DNA from: Dendrocalamus latiflorus
Lineage: Eukaryota > Streptophyta > Magnoliopsida > Poales > Poaceae
Assembly (NCBI GenBank): GCA_017311315.1
Contig: CM029620.1
Coordinates: 687,787-751,786 of the forward strand
Length of the DNA stretch: 64,000 bases
Direction of reading: 5' to 3'
Below the pieces are notes generated by a model that was given only the letters and a program-made list of their open reading frames with translations, did no database searches and was not told the origin of the DNA. The position numbers and the translations under genes are program-made. Position 1 is the first letter of the stretch, and each line of letters opens with the position of its first letter. Of the stretch, positions 1 to 11,658 are shown piece by piece.

Positions 1-1350
1 TTACTCACCTTGCTCCGTTTTAGAATTATGCTCTCTTTGGAGCCCTTGATAATTTCATTGCCAAAAGGGGAGAAATTAGAAGAAAGGGGAGAATTTGTAG
101 AATTTTTTGAGAGTTTGGAAAATTTTGAAAAAACTTAGTTATCGGGTATTGATGGGGAGTTTTCTGAGCTTTCTACGAGTTTTCAATGCTCTACAGCTTT
201 TCATTTCTTTTCCTTCTCACATTCTCTTGGACACGTTTGTGGTGTTGTCAATGTATTCATCAAAGGGGATTTTGCTAAACCATGTGGTGGTCGTGCATTT
301 GAGGGATGATGTATATTTGTATTTCATTGGAATTTGTGTTTGAGAAAGTTTCGGTCGATGCACGTTTGTTAAAACTAGATCTCAGGTTTAACGGTCTAAC
401 TGCTTTGTATTGGGCGGTCTGTCCGGCTGGCTTCGGCCACGCACGGAAGTCGGTGGTCCGAACAATTTTGAGTAGGGAGGTCCGATCAGCAGACCTCGAC
501 CACAGTACTTTGACGATGGCATTTTGACCATGATAGATTTCAATCATGTTCAGCTTCGACCACATGAAGTTTCAGGCACGTCAAACTTTGACCATAGTAT
601 TCGACTATGGTATTTTGACCACGTCCGGCTTCGACTACGGCAGCCTTTAACTATGGTCTTTTCAACCACAGCAAAACGACCACGCTAAGTAATCGGTAAG
701 TTTCAATCTCGACTAGCGAACTAGTCGTAGCTACATTACTTTTTGATGGTCGTAGCTATAATGCCTTGTCTATGGTCGTAGCTACAGTAACCGGTCGATA
801 GTTGTGAACTTTACTGGTCGGTGGTTTTAGACATTTGATCAGTAGTCGTAGACTTTACGGTCGGAAGTCGAAGACTTTGTGATCGATTGTCGTAGGCTTC
901 ACAGTTGGTACTCGTAGATCAGATCTATTCCAACAAAAGTTAGTCGACATCAGTGACATGTTTTCTGAGTATTATTTTCCTGTGTCCTCAGCGGCGGCGT
1001 GCTAAGACATCTTGATCTTGCATAAAACAAGCACGGTGTTGTCTTCAGTGTGTCCTCGTTCGAGCAGCTGAAGTTTTCGAGAGGAGGGAGATTTCGACTA
1101 CGTCGAAGCGAGTGGTTGAAGCGAACGATCAAAGTGTTCTAACGGTTAGAGCGCTAGAGCTATCGAAGCAGTCAAGTGGTTGAGGAGCAGTTGGAACCTT
1201 CATTGAGCCCGTGCACACAGTCGAGCGTCTTATGGTCGAATTCCACGTCTGTAAGTTAGATTGTTTTTCTTGTGGTTTGAAATTTGATTCCAAGTACCAA
1301 GTAGCGGAGGCAATCATTCATCTCCTCTGATTGCGTCATACGATCCTACA
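1..1350 (+). mobile_element. 3' end of a SIRE/Maximus-like copia element with a degenerate 3' LTR
   Basis: The first 270 bases are purine-rich 3' internal sequence of the AAGGGGAGAA type. They end in a polypurine stretch near 262-269. The LTR follows from about 272 to 1350 and ends in GATCCTACA. The same internal-to-LTR junction (GTTGTCAAT, TATTCATCAA, then purines) appears on the opposite strand near 17604-17630. The LTR matches the minus strand of 13247-15754 at both ends: CCATGTGGTGGTCGTGCAT near the start, and AATCATTCA followed by a pyrimidine run and GATCCTACA at the end. Its middle carries many GTCGTAG/GGTCGAAG-type short repeats. The body of the element lies outside the left edge. The lineage name is inferred from the 3' purine-rich region and the LTR style; no pol gene is visible here. 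Confidence 0.6.
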
Positions 1351-2361
1351 CTCTCTCTACAAGTTTCTCTACAAGCTATTATTATTTATAAGCCAAAATC
1401 AAAAGCTAAAACTAAAAGACAATATAAACAGACCCATAATTAGATTGGTGGTAACCTAATAGTGGTTTTGATTGCCATCTTTGGGCTCTTCCTTGATAGT
1501 TGACAATTGACTCAATCATTCTAGTTAGTTTTGTACTTTAAGCAGTGGCATAATCAGGAAGCACGGCAGATAGACCTACCCCACGCACCAAACTAAATCC
1601 AGGCTAACTGTGCAAAGTGGCTACGAAAGAAGAAACAAAAGTTCATCCTCCAAACAAAAAGTCAGTGCGAACTGGCCACCCATGATCGACCCAACTGAAG
1701 AGAGCATCAACATAAATTAACATCAGTGCGAAGTGGCAAAAAAAAAAAGAAACAAAGCATCCAAAGAGGATCACAACCACGTAATTCATCTTCCAAACAA
1801 AAAGCAGAATTCTTTTAGGCTAGGACTTTTAGCTATGTCTGATGGTTTTTATTTACGTTTTTCGAGACATCAACGGATGGCGGAGACACCGACGCGAACG
1901 GCGTATATGGTTTTAGACTGAGAAGTTGTTTGGAGAATCAGCTTTAAAAATCATCTTGTTTATTTCGAATTTGAGAGAACCCAAAAACCCAAAACAACAA
2001 AGAAAAACTCACAAGAGATCATTCATAGTATTCCCAACAAAAATGTACGAGGGACGAAGGGTGCACCTGGTTTTGCCGAATGCAAGAGACAAGCAGCTCC
2101 GAAGGAATTTAATCTGAGACCAGAACAGTGGAGAACTGCTGCTACTTATTAGCTGCCAAGAACAGGCGGACAGTGGGAAGGTAGGTGCGACATTTGGATC
2201 AAACAGTCCTCCCTTCACATCACTGAACCACTAACCCAACCAAAGCTACCAAAAGGGCAGAGCAGTCATATCTGTCAGTACACAGATAACCAGTAATCCA
2301 CTACTTCTCTTGACAAAATGTACAATGTTCCACGGGTTAAAAAAATGGATGGATTGGTCTT
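1351..2361. other. Intergenic sequence, no gene recognised
   Basis: AT-rich sequence with only short, unconvincing reading frames. A segment near 1843-2000 (GGTTTTTATTTACGTTTTT, then GTTTTAGACT and a TTGTTTGGAGAA-like stretch) is related to 3090-3270, so both are probably fragments of one dispersed repeat. Confidence 0.4.
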
Positions 2362-2554
2362 TAATTTGTTCTAGATCTAGTGCAGTTAACTTGATTTTGA
2401 AGTTGCTGTTAGACACGACAGGAGCGTTCAAGATTGATCACCTAAACTTTCAGATGGTACATAATTTGTTCTAGAACTAGTACAGCTAACTTGATTTTGA
2501 AGTTGTTAAGACATGAGCGTTCAAGATTGATCACCTAAACTTTCAGATGGTACA
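2362..2554. repeat. Tandem duplication, unit about 93-100 bp
   Basis: Two head-to-tail copies, 2362-2461 and 2462-2554, start with TAATTTGTTCTAGA and end with CTTTCAGATGGTACA. The second copy is about 7 bp shorter in the middle and has a few substitutions. No coding potential is evident. Confidence 0.8.
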
Positions 2555-2628
2555 GCTTCTTAGATTTTTCCTATCCAATTGATGTGCAATCAAATATTAA
2601 TTTGTTTGATAGAAACTTATAATACTAG

Positions 2629-2871
2629 GGCATGTTCTTTTCAACATCTAAAAGCTGCTTTTCGGCTTTTTTACAGTAACTAGCTTCTAAACGGGGTATT
2701 TTTTTCAAAATAGGGTCTACTAGTTAATTGTAGTATATACTGTACCGACTTTATTTATATCTGCAAAAACCATACGTGAGTTTCTGTTACTCTGTAATCT
2801 CTCACACGAACAGCCTAAACACCACAAGTCTACAGCCAAAAGCCATAAACTGTACCGAAAAAGAACAGACC
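2629..2871. mobile_element. MITE, family with GGCATGTTCTTTT-type termini
   Basis: The left end reads GGCATGTTCTTTT and the right end, reverse complemented, reads GGTCTGTTCTTTTT. Both sides are flanked by TAG, which fits a 3-bp TSD. The inside (TTTCTGTTACTCTGTAATCT, then CAGCCAAAAGCCATAAACTG) is the reverse complement of the MITE at 7822-8069, so they are members of one family in opposite orientation. The 3-bp TSD suggests PIF/Harbinger. No transposase is encoded. Confidence 0.7.
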
Positions 2872-2874
2872 TAG

Positions 2875-4479
2875 ACTCCCTCTGCATGGAATAACCTAAT
2901 ATGCACAGTGGTTTTGTACAACATATATCAGCACACTCTTATCTGATGTCATGAAATTGCTGGGCCTGGTCACATGTTGGGCTATCAACTCAATAGCATA
3001 TCTAATATGAGTATCAAGTTGTACCCTTTCAGCATAACGACCTACAAACTATGGCCATGTCCTTGTAAACTGCAGCGGATGGGTTTTGATTACGGTTAAT
3101 AGTTTTTATCTACGTTTTTGGAGACGACGGCAGAGACGCTGATACGAATGACGCATACGGTTTTAGACTCAAGAAACCGTTTGGAGAAACATCTTTGACA
3201 AACTGCTTGAAGAAGCCATCCCGTTTGTTTCGACTTTTGGAGAAGCTGAAACCAAAAAGCTAAAAAAAACCTTAAAGAATAGGGCCTATAGTTCCACATA
3301 GTTGTCACAACACTGATGACTAGTTCTAGATCATTATTTGGAATTCTTCTTCATATCTAGCTACGGTAGTTCTCAATAAAAAAATGGAAATGATATTGGC
3401 ATATATCAGGCTGTAGGGCAACCTTTCATCTTCATTTAAAGAGAGTAGTTAGCTCTTATTTATCACTGTGTTCACACTGTTTTAGCGTATCACCAGAATT
3501 GCATAGATTTCAGTTTCGTTTTTCGATGATGTCATGCCACTGTGAGAAATGTTGATGTTGAGAGTCTACTGCAGCTAGCTTGTTTCTCTCACCAGATTCG
3601 TGTGGAAAACAATGTCTGGGATTGTTGGGGTATCATCTTTCAGAGCTGAACTGCTAGGTAGGTGTGGTGAGTGGAGAAACCAAGCAAAAATGAGGGAGCG
3701 GGAGTGGTATTAGGTGGTGAAGGGCTTTTCAGTCACTTGGAACATTCTCCACAGCTGGACTTGAGAAAGTGGTTTATAAAATATGCATCCGTCCTAGTAG
3801 GACTACCCGTGCGATTTTAGAAGATGCCGCATGAGAAATTTGTCCAAGATCCTGTTGCGAATTAGGGAGTGTTTGGACGAGGGGACAGCTTTGGGAATTT
3901 TTGTGGGATTTATTTCAAATTGAGATCCCCAATCCAATGTGGCCCTTGGCCTGTATACAATAACCTATCCTGGATAATTAACTTAAGCCTCTTCTTTTTA
4001 AATTTTCTACAGTAACTAGCTTTCAAATAGAGTGTCTTTTCATGGTAGAGTCCACAAATTAATTGTAGTACACACTGTAGCGACTTCATTTGTATCAACT
4101 AAAATCACATACGAGTAAGGTAGGACTATCTGTGCAAGTTTAGGGACCTACTAAGACTATTTGTGCAATAGTGGTGCCCCCATGAGAAATTTGTGCAATT
4201 TTCGAAGGTGGTGCCCCATGAGAAATTTACGTAGGATCCTAGCTGCGATGTAATTTACGGTGGTGTTTGAACAAGGGGGACTACTTCGGAAATTTTGGAC
4301 ATCTATTATTATATAATTAAAGCGATAGAGAAAGATAGAAAAAAGTCATCATGTTCGCTCCTGAGCACTAGAAATTCTCACGCTAATCGGTGAAAGAGAA
4401 AAATATACACCGTCCAGATTAAAAGAAAGAGGCTTTGTCAAATATAATAAAATAACCAAAAATAAAAATAAAATAAGTA
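2875..4479. other. Intergenic sequence with fragments of dispersed repeats
   Basis: 3090-3270 is related to 1843-2000. 3975-4110 (CAGTAACTAGCTT, TTAATTGTAGTA, CACTGTAGCGACTTCATTTGTAT) is a partial, diverged copy of the inner part of the MITE at 2629-2871. 3790-3860 and 4110-4260 share GTAGGACTA, CATGAGAAATTTGT and AGGATCCT motifs, so they look like two copies of another short repeat. No gene was found. Confidence 0.45.
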
Positions 4480-5275
4480 ATTTGATTCCACATTAATTCC
4501 TAACTAAAATCTCTAAATAAATATAATTCAAAATAAAAATTAGACAACAATTAACAATTGGATTTCTATACGAACTCCAACAAAAATAACTGAATTTAGA
4601 ATAAAAACAAAATAAAAGTAGCAATTTGATTTTAATGCGAATTGTAAAGTAAAATTCCCAAATAACTGTAATTGGAAAACAAATAAAAAAATTAGCAATT
4701 GGACTTGTATAAGAATTCCAACAAAAACTAATTGAAATTTGGAATAAATATAAAATAAAACTTCCAATTTGATTTCCATACAAATTCCAAAGTAAAATCC
4801 CGAAATAAATATAATTCAAAATAAAATTAGCAATTAGATTTATATGTGAACTCCAACAAAAAAATAACCAAAATTTGGATAGACAATAAAATTTTCAATT
4901 CAATTTTGATAGGAATTCTAAAGTAAAATCCCTAAATAACTACAATTTGGAATAAAATTAAAGAAAAATTAGCAATTAGATTTGTATACAAATTCCAACA
5001 AAAAATAACTAAAATTTAGAATAAAAAAAATAAAATTAGCAATTTGATTTTGATAGTAATTCTAATGTAAAAGTCCTAAATAACAATAATTTGGAATAAA
5101 ATTAAAAAAGTAGCAATCGCATTTGTATACAAATTCCAAAAAAATATAATAGAAATTCAGTGTAAAATAAAAGAACATTTGTAATTTGATTTTCATACAA
5201 ATTCCAAAGTAAAATCTCTAAATACCCAAAATTCATAATAAATTAAATAAAATTGGCCATTTGATTTGTATACGA
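4480..5275. repeat. Degenerate A-rich tandem array, about 72-bp half-unit and 143-bp full unit
   Basis: A motif like TTAGCAATTTGATTT followed by TATACAAATTCCAA recurs about every 72 bp, near 4549, 4619, 4691, 4761, 4826, 4890, 4968, 5035, 5110, 5178 and 5254. Copies alternate between two forms: CCAACAAAAATAACT after one, and CCAAAGTAAAATCCC after the next. The real period is therefore about 143 bp. Open frames on the minus strand here are low-complexity products of the repeat. Confidence 0.75.
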
Positions 5276-5280
5276 ACTCT

Positions 5281-5980
<700 letters not shown>

Positions 5981-6939
5981 TACATCGATACAAATAGAAA
6001 TATAGGTGTACAAGAAGTAGGGGAGAAAATAGGTCAAAGTAGAGATGATGCGGGGTAGGGAATAGGCTCAGGGCCACCGGAGAGAGCGCGATGAGTGTCC
6101 CCGACACGGATGGGCAACAGTCAATATTAAGCAATAATTGCAAAAAAGTAAAATCGACTTATAATTAGGGAAAAATCAAACAAATGAATACCAATATTGA
6201 ATACATGAACGATATATAAAAAACCTAACTGCACAAATGCACATGCCACACCACACATCCAATACATGTTGCCCTGTGCTCCCAAATTTCCCCAAATCTT
6301 CCTGAGCTCCCGTTCCCCCAAATGCCCAAATCCCTAATCAATTGCTCACCCGTGCCGCGTGCGACGAGTGACGACGAGATCTGGATTCACCGGTCGCCGG
6401 ATCCGGAGAGGGGACGTCGGGGAAGAGCCGAGGCGGGGTCGCGCACTCGCGCCGTCGCGGGGAGTCGGGGACGCCTGGGCGGCTGCCGGCTGCCGGCTGA
6501 GCGGCGGAGGCGCGGAGCCGGGCTGCCGGGGGCAGGGTCGCGCCGTCGCAGGGAGCTGGGGAGGCGGGACCGCGGGAGCCCGGGACGCCGGGAGGCGGGA
6601 GCGAGGAGGCCAGAGGCGGGACGCAGCGGCGGGGAGGCGGGGAGGCCGGAGGCGGGACGCGGCGGCGGGGAGCCTGAGCCCCGGACGCGGACGGAGACGC
6701 CTCTGCTGGCTGCTGCCTCTGCGTGAGCCCGCCTCGTCTAGAGGCTCCCCGACGAAGTGAGTCGAGTGACCGACCGACTGTCCGACTGGATTCGCCCGCC
6801 CTTGACCGGCTAACCGAGACTTTATTAGGTTTGCAATTTGCAATTTACAATTCATTTCTTAATTAGTCCTCTAACTTTAGAATATAGACATTTCCTAATG
6901 TATATACTCAATTAAAATTTAATTCATAGGTTTGCAAAA
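5981..6939. other. AT-rich spacer followed by a GC-rich block
   Basis: 5981-6320 is AT-rich with nothing recognised. 6340-6780 is very GC-rich, with repeated GGGAGGCGGG, GCCGGAGGCGGGACG and similar units. All three frames are open on both strands, typical of biased composition and not evidence for a gene. It ends just before the transposase tail at 6940 and may be subterminal or captured DNA of that element. Confidence 0.4.
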
Positions 6940-7104
6940 ATGGAGAATAGAACTTTATCGGATGATTGGCTAAATGATTTGATGGTGTGCTACACCAAGC
7001 GAGACATAGTTAGATCCATTGACGATGATGCAATCATAAAATCCTTTCAAGGCATGGAAAATCACAGAATGAATTTGCCTCGTGAAAGTCGTGATTCAAG
7101 CTAG
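6940..7104 (+). pseudogene. C-terminal remnant of a hAT (ZMYM1/TTF-type) transposase
   Basis: A 54-residue frame ending in TAG reads LSDDWLNDLMVCYTKRDI and then SIDDDAIIKSFQGMENHRM. It matches the conserved extreme C-terminus of the plant TTF-zinc-finger/ZMYM1-like hAT transposases (family pattern DEWLND, L/MVxYxERDIF, IIxxFQxMxxRR). It is preceded by a pyrimidine/AG context, so it is probably the last exon. The TTF finger, DDE core and main dimerisation region are absent. A matching terminal repeat lies downstream at 7449-7467, which places the piece at the 3' end of a truncated element. Family assignment is from memory of conserved residues. Confidence 0.6.
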
Positions 7105-7448
7105 TGGTATGGTTCTTTTATTTGAAATGTTCATAATCATTTAAGTAATTAAGTACAATTTGCTATTGTATTACTAATTTTTTTTATTTTTGATGTACAG
7201 ATTGTTATCTACCGGAACCATATTTACATGTTTTTGGGATTCACTTGCTATTAGCGAGGTACCTCCGTTGTATCTCTATTTTTACTTTGCTTTTATTCAT
7301 ATATGAAGTTATTAATTTGATTGCACAAGAATACAAAACTATGTTTCTTACAAATTAGTTTAGTCATTCGAGGTGTAGAGCCAACAATTTTAAAAAACTT
7401 TATGATCTAGCATAAGAATGTATAATTTTTCAGCCCACCCTTATTTTT

Positions 7449-7467
7449 CATTCTGGATTCGCCACTG
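7449..7467 (+). mobile_element. Right terminal inverted repeat of a hAT element
   Basis: The sequence ends CATTCTGGATTCGCCACTG. Its reverse complement, CAGTGGCGAATCCAGAATG, is the usual terminal sequence of ZMYM-type plant hAT elements. No matching left end or 8-bp TSD (GGTCCGCT expected) was found upstream, so the left side is lost or rearranged. Confidence 0.6.
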
Positions 7468-7821
7468 GGTCCGCTCCGAGTTTCTCCTTCACCTTCACCT
7501 TTGCTGCTTCCTTGCTCGTCCCTCGGGTCGGCCACTCCATGGATGGTGCTCTCCTCTCCGCTAAGCTACCTAGGAAAGTTCATCTAAACTTGATGATTTC
7601 TCCCCTGTCGCCGATTCATTCCGCTTTCGGCTGGGCCGAGAATGATATGCTTGAACCAGTCTGTGTATGTGTCATGTGTGTATTCTTGGCCGTTGCCAAG
7701 AAGCAGAAGAGAAGCCTATAACAAGCTTGAGAATGTGTTGGGAGACTGGATCGCGGAACCCAGATTTGTGGTATGATATTGAGCTCTCCTGCGCTAATGG
7801 TTTTCCTATGCTAGAAGGTCA
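7468..7821. other. Unassigned sequence
   Basis: A moderately GC-rich stretch with an open plus-strand frame (7512-7721). It has no recognisable motif, signal peptide or clear splice pattern. I could not assign it. Confidence 0.3.
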
Positions 7822-8069
7822 GGGCCTGTTCTTTTTGCCTGCAGTTTATGGCTTTTGATTGCAGCTTGTGGCTTTTGGGCTGTTCGTGCGGGAGATTACA
7901 GAGTAACAGAAATTCACGTGCAATTTTTGCCGATATAAATGAAGTTGGTACAGTATGTACTATAATTAACTAATAGATGTTATCTTTAAAAAATACTCTA
8001 TTTAAAAGTTAGTTGCTGTAGAAAAACTGAAAAGCAGTTTTTTTTTAAGACGCAAAAAAGAACCGGCCC
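7822..8069. mobile_element. MITE, family with GGGCCTGTTCTTTTT-type termini
   Basis: The left end is GGGCCTGTTCTTTTTGC and the right end, reverse complemented, is GGGCCGGTTCTTTTTTGC. Both sides are flanked by TCA, a 3-bp TSD (7819-7821 and 8070-8072). The internal sequence is the reverse complement of the copy at 2629-2871. No coding capacity. The TSD length suggests PIF/Harbinger. Confidence 0.75.
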
Positions 8070-8239
8070 TCAGCAGGACGAAGCAGTGCTATCGAATGAG
8101 GATGAAATGAAGATCCGGATAAAGCGCTATGAGTCTTTGACCATCCAATGAAAACATGACTACACTGCTTAAACTAGTCCAAGAGGTTAATCATTTGGAT
8201 TCGGTGCTTGGGGACGACGATGACAAAGATAGTGACAAC

Positions 8240-8460
8240 TGAAGCTTCATATAAATAAAGCACTTAATTGATTCATTGGTATATAAATGAAGCACTTAAT
8301 TGATTCATGGTATACAAAGATATATACAATGGTAACGCTAATGTGAATACATACAGCAACCGCTAATGTGAATACATATAGCAACTCGAATTAATCTTCT
8401 GGTTGAATCGAGGCGTTACATGCGAATTAATCTCCTGTTGAACCGAGGTGCATTTAAAAT
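8240..8460. repeat. Three successive tandem duplications of unrelated units
   Basis: First pair: ATAAATRAAGCACTTAATTG and following bases, about 32 bp, twice (about 8250-8312). Second pair: CGCTAATGTGAATACATA plus YAGCAAC, about 28 bp, twice (about 8335-8390). Third pair: GAATTAATCT, then CTG, GTTGAA and CGAGG, about 35 bp, twice (about 8389-8450). The units differ from one another, so the layout is AABBCC. Confidence 0.8.
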
Positions 8461-9057
8461 GCAGGATGAGGCAATGTTTCCCATCGCCGTGCTCTGATGA
8501 GATTTCAGTAGAAATGCAGTAGAGGCTAAAATAGGTGGTCCGATTGTTTACCTTAAAGAGTTGGGTGCTAACTGTTGCTTTGCTTTATGCTATTGCGGTT
8601 GAGATGGCTCATGGCTTCCAAATTCCAATCCTTGACGAATTGGGTGTTAACCATTGTCGTGGATTGGGAGATGTTTCCTGCACTTCCAAGAGTTTGCTCG
8701 TACGGCTTGAACCAGACGACTAAATTGAGCAAAATATAACAAGTTGCAATAGCAGATGTGCACATAATCAACGCTTGATTTCTTTATGTACACCTAGAAA
8801 CCGTCGCATTAGAACGTGTTGCTTTCAGTCATCCGAGAGAAGCCGTCGCATTGGAACATATACTGACCAATACATCAGGCAAACCCTAGTTCCTACAAGC
8901 ATACAACTTGGCGATCATCTACAGCAAAGATGCGTAGCCTGACCGGGACCAGCCTAGATCACCGTACATGCAAAGGCTCAACTGACGACAACTCTCTAGC
9001 TCTTTGCATCACTTGCAATCTCTCCATTTCCAAAAAATTCTGGAGCAGCTCCTTTCT
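8461..9057. other. 3' flank of the X8-domain gene
   Basis: This lies downstream of the stop codon of the minus-strand X8 gene and should include its 3' UTR. Short frames exist on both strands near 8535-8770 but overlap each other and show no conserved motif. Nothing else was recognised. Confidence 0.4.
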
Positions 9058-11352
9058 TCAAGACATTCCATTCATGTATGCCGTTGCAATCAAAGAGAAG
9101 AAAGCTGTCCAGGACCAGCAGGAGGGGGAGATTGAGCGCCAACCATTGCCGGTGTTGGCCGCTCCTGGGATGTCCGACCCAAAGTCCGATGATCCAGAAG
9201 AGCCTGAGCCACTAGCGTTCAGCACTGATGATCCCGAATCGGAACCGGATGCAGTAGTAACAGGGCTAGTGGACGCAGGATTGTACCCAGCAGTAGAGCT
9301 GCAAAGATGAAATAGTTCACATACGCATCATTGCCATAAACACAAGAGTTTCATGTTGTCAGAATGCAAATAATTTTCACCTTGATGGTGAAGACATGGA
9401 TGATGCCAAGATACAGCTACCTGAGCCTGCAATGAAGAGATACACAATATTTCAGCACACCACAACGAACATCCTTTAAGTGATCTAGGAGGAGAAAAGA
9501 GAGAGTGGAGCCATTCTTACTCGGATTAGTATTGACAAGCATTGCCGTCCCCCCAAAGTCGCAGCTGGTGGGTGCAGGGTTCCTCTGGTAATAGCTGTTG
9601 AACGCGTAGGATGCATGGGCTTCCAGGGTATTTGGATAATAGCAGCTCCCCGATGGCTGTATCAGTGAGCAATCTGCTCCTCCAATTCCGCACGCATAGT
9701 CCAGTGCGTTCTGGAGCACAGTTTCCGTTGAGCCAGACTTGGCCACACACCAGGTTTGCTGCCCTGACACAACTGGAGTGGTGATTGGAGCAGGAGGTGG
9801 TGTGCTGACAGCAGGTGTTATTGGGTTTGTTGCTGGGTTGGTCAATGGTGCTGATGGAGGGAATGTTGAAGGGGTGCTGACGGGATTGGTGACTGGTGCA
9901 GAGGTTGAAGGTGTTGGCAGTGGGTATGTCACAGGCACCGGCGTGGTGGACGGGTTGATTGATGGGGCTGTGATGGGTGTGGGCAGAGGGTTCAAGGAAG
10001 GGATTGTGATGGTAGGGTTTGTGGAAGGCACAGTGATGATTGTTGGTGTTGGATTCGTAGAGGGGACAGTGATCGGCATCGTCGGGTTGCTCACCTGAGC
10101 TGGATTTGAGTCATCGTGGACAGTTGGTTTGCCTGCGCCAGCAACAATTATTCGTAGTCATGATCAGCAAGCCAATGCAAACTGTTATGTCCTGAAAGAG
10201 CTCAGTCTCAGCACAGCACAGATACAGTACTAAATAGCCAATCAAGTATATGCCATGGATAGACCAAGAGAACCTATGAAACCATACCGAGGTGAGCTTG
10301 AACATGGATAAACTTCCTTTCCATGCTCTTGTAGCCTTGTAGTAAGAAAAAAAACGGAATTTTGGGTATGACTGTTCTAATCTGATAATACAGGAAGGAC
10401 TTAGGTGTGTATTCCATGCCTCGATGCAGAGTTACGTGGCACCATATGATGGGTAGATAGGTAGTTCATTTTTTTAGCTCTTACAAATTCCTTAGCTTGA
10501 AACTAAAAAACACACTGTCCAATTCTGCATCTGTTTGCACCATTGTGACCATTGCGATGAGTGCAATGATTCAAGACCAACATCAGGTATCTTTTAGGAA
10601 ACACACACATGTACAAGTTCTAAAGCCATATGTAAATAGGCCACACCCTCACCTCCAATGGTAGCGTGTTGCTAAGCAATTAACCGGCATGGAATTTAGC
10701 GAACGATTACACATTCATAATAGTTTGTTCATATATATTTAAAATAATCTATTTATGGATGTTAGCATTTATCATCACTCCATAAATATGTTACAAATAT
10801 CTATGCTTCGTCTATACGGTACGTAAACTATTGCGCCAAGATTAAAAACAGAGAATTGTTATTAGTGATTAAAAATAATTTGTAAGTGTTTACCCACCAT
10901 TTACAGTTAATTACCTGATTAGTTAGCTTTAAAAATGATTGTTTTACACCCATTTTTTAGCATCAACGGTGAACCTATAACTAGTACTACCTCCAAACCT
11001 GGAGTGAGATTTGCATAGAAATCAAAGGTATGTTCATGAGCTAAAAGAAAAATCTTCCTAATATGCCAAGTAGATCAGAGAGCCCACTGTCTTAACTGGG
11101 GGAAAAGAATAGAGAAAGATGGGGATTACGATCTAATTAAAGACAGAAAAATGCACATTTTCCTTGGGCTGAGGCCAAAGATCTATACTATACTACTACT
11201 GTAGTAGAGTCTACTTCACATGACGAGCCCGAGCCTCAGCTGAAAGTGGCAATGAGCAAGCAGTTGAAGTGGCACAGACCTGAGCAGCAGGGAAGCTGAA
11301 GGGAGAGGAGGCAGCAAGAGAGGAGGAAGAAGAGAACCCTCCTCCTGGCCAT
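9058..11352 (-). CDS. X8/CBM43-domain, probably GPI-anchored callose-binding protein
   Basis: Read as four exons: 11280-11352, 9521-10132, 9381-9426 and 9058-9298. All have GT/AG borders and matching phases, and sum to 972 bp (323 residues). Residues 1-23 (MARRRVLFFLLSCCLLSLQL and on) form a signal peptide. A Pro/Thr/Ser-rich linker with PSTNPTPTI-like repeats follows (about 25-150). The X8 module starts at WCVAKSGS and runs through DYACG, GADCSLIQPSGSCYYP and CDFGGTAMLVNTNP, with its six cysteines. The C-terminal exon adds a Ser/Gly-rich spacer (SGSGSSGSSDFGS) and a hydrophobic tail (SCWSWTAFFSLIATAYM), the usual form of a GPI signal. Proteins of this build (PDCB family) bind callose at plasmodesmata and the cell wall; glucanase activity is not expected without a GH17 domain. 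Intron 1 is about 1.15 kb. The first exon is chosen because its phase and signal peptide fit; an ATG near 10305 is a weaker alternative. Confidence 0.85.
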
Positions 11353-11570
11353 CGCTGTGTTGTTGGCTCTCCAACTCCAGGCAAGATCGAAACGGATTTG
11401 TGAATGGAGGCGGTGGGGATGGGAATGAGTCTACTTTGGAGTTGGCCGGGGGAACAGGAAAGAGTGGAGGCAGCCGAAAGCAGAAAGAGAGGAGAGACAA
11501 GGTAAAGCTGCTCAGCCTGGGACCGCGCTGACTGAGGTTCTGCTCGAAACAACCAGTGTCCAACAGCTAT
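11353..11570 (-). promoter_or_regulatory. Probable 5' UTR and promoter-proximal region of the X8 gene
   Basis: GC- and CT-rich sequence directly upstream of the ATG at 11352, in the expected position for a 5' UTR. The change to AT-rich DNA at about 11570 may mark the transcription start region. No certain TATA box was assigned. Confidence 0.35.
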
Positions 11571-11590
11571 CCTTTATTTATTTCAATTAT

Positions 11591-11658
11591 TTGGGTGATC
11601 TGGCACTTATAATGCACCATCTTGTGCTAAAATGCATTATAGATACCAAATCACTCAA
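11591..11658. repeat. Short imperfect inverted repeat (stem-loop) upstream of the X8 gene
   Basis: Arms of 26 bases at 11591-11616 and 11633-11658 pair with about five mismatches, all transitions, around a 16-base loop. The inner arm is TATAATGCA. It could be a very short MITE relic or a cruciform-forming element about 240 bp upstream of the start codon. Confidence 0.55.

Noticed and set aside
9739..10098. Plus-strand Gly/Val-rich frame opposite the X8 gene
   Set aside because: It is the antisense shadow of the Pro/Thr-rich linker; splice sites and domains support only the minus strand.
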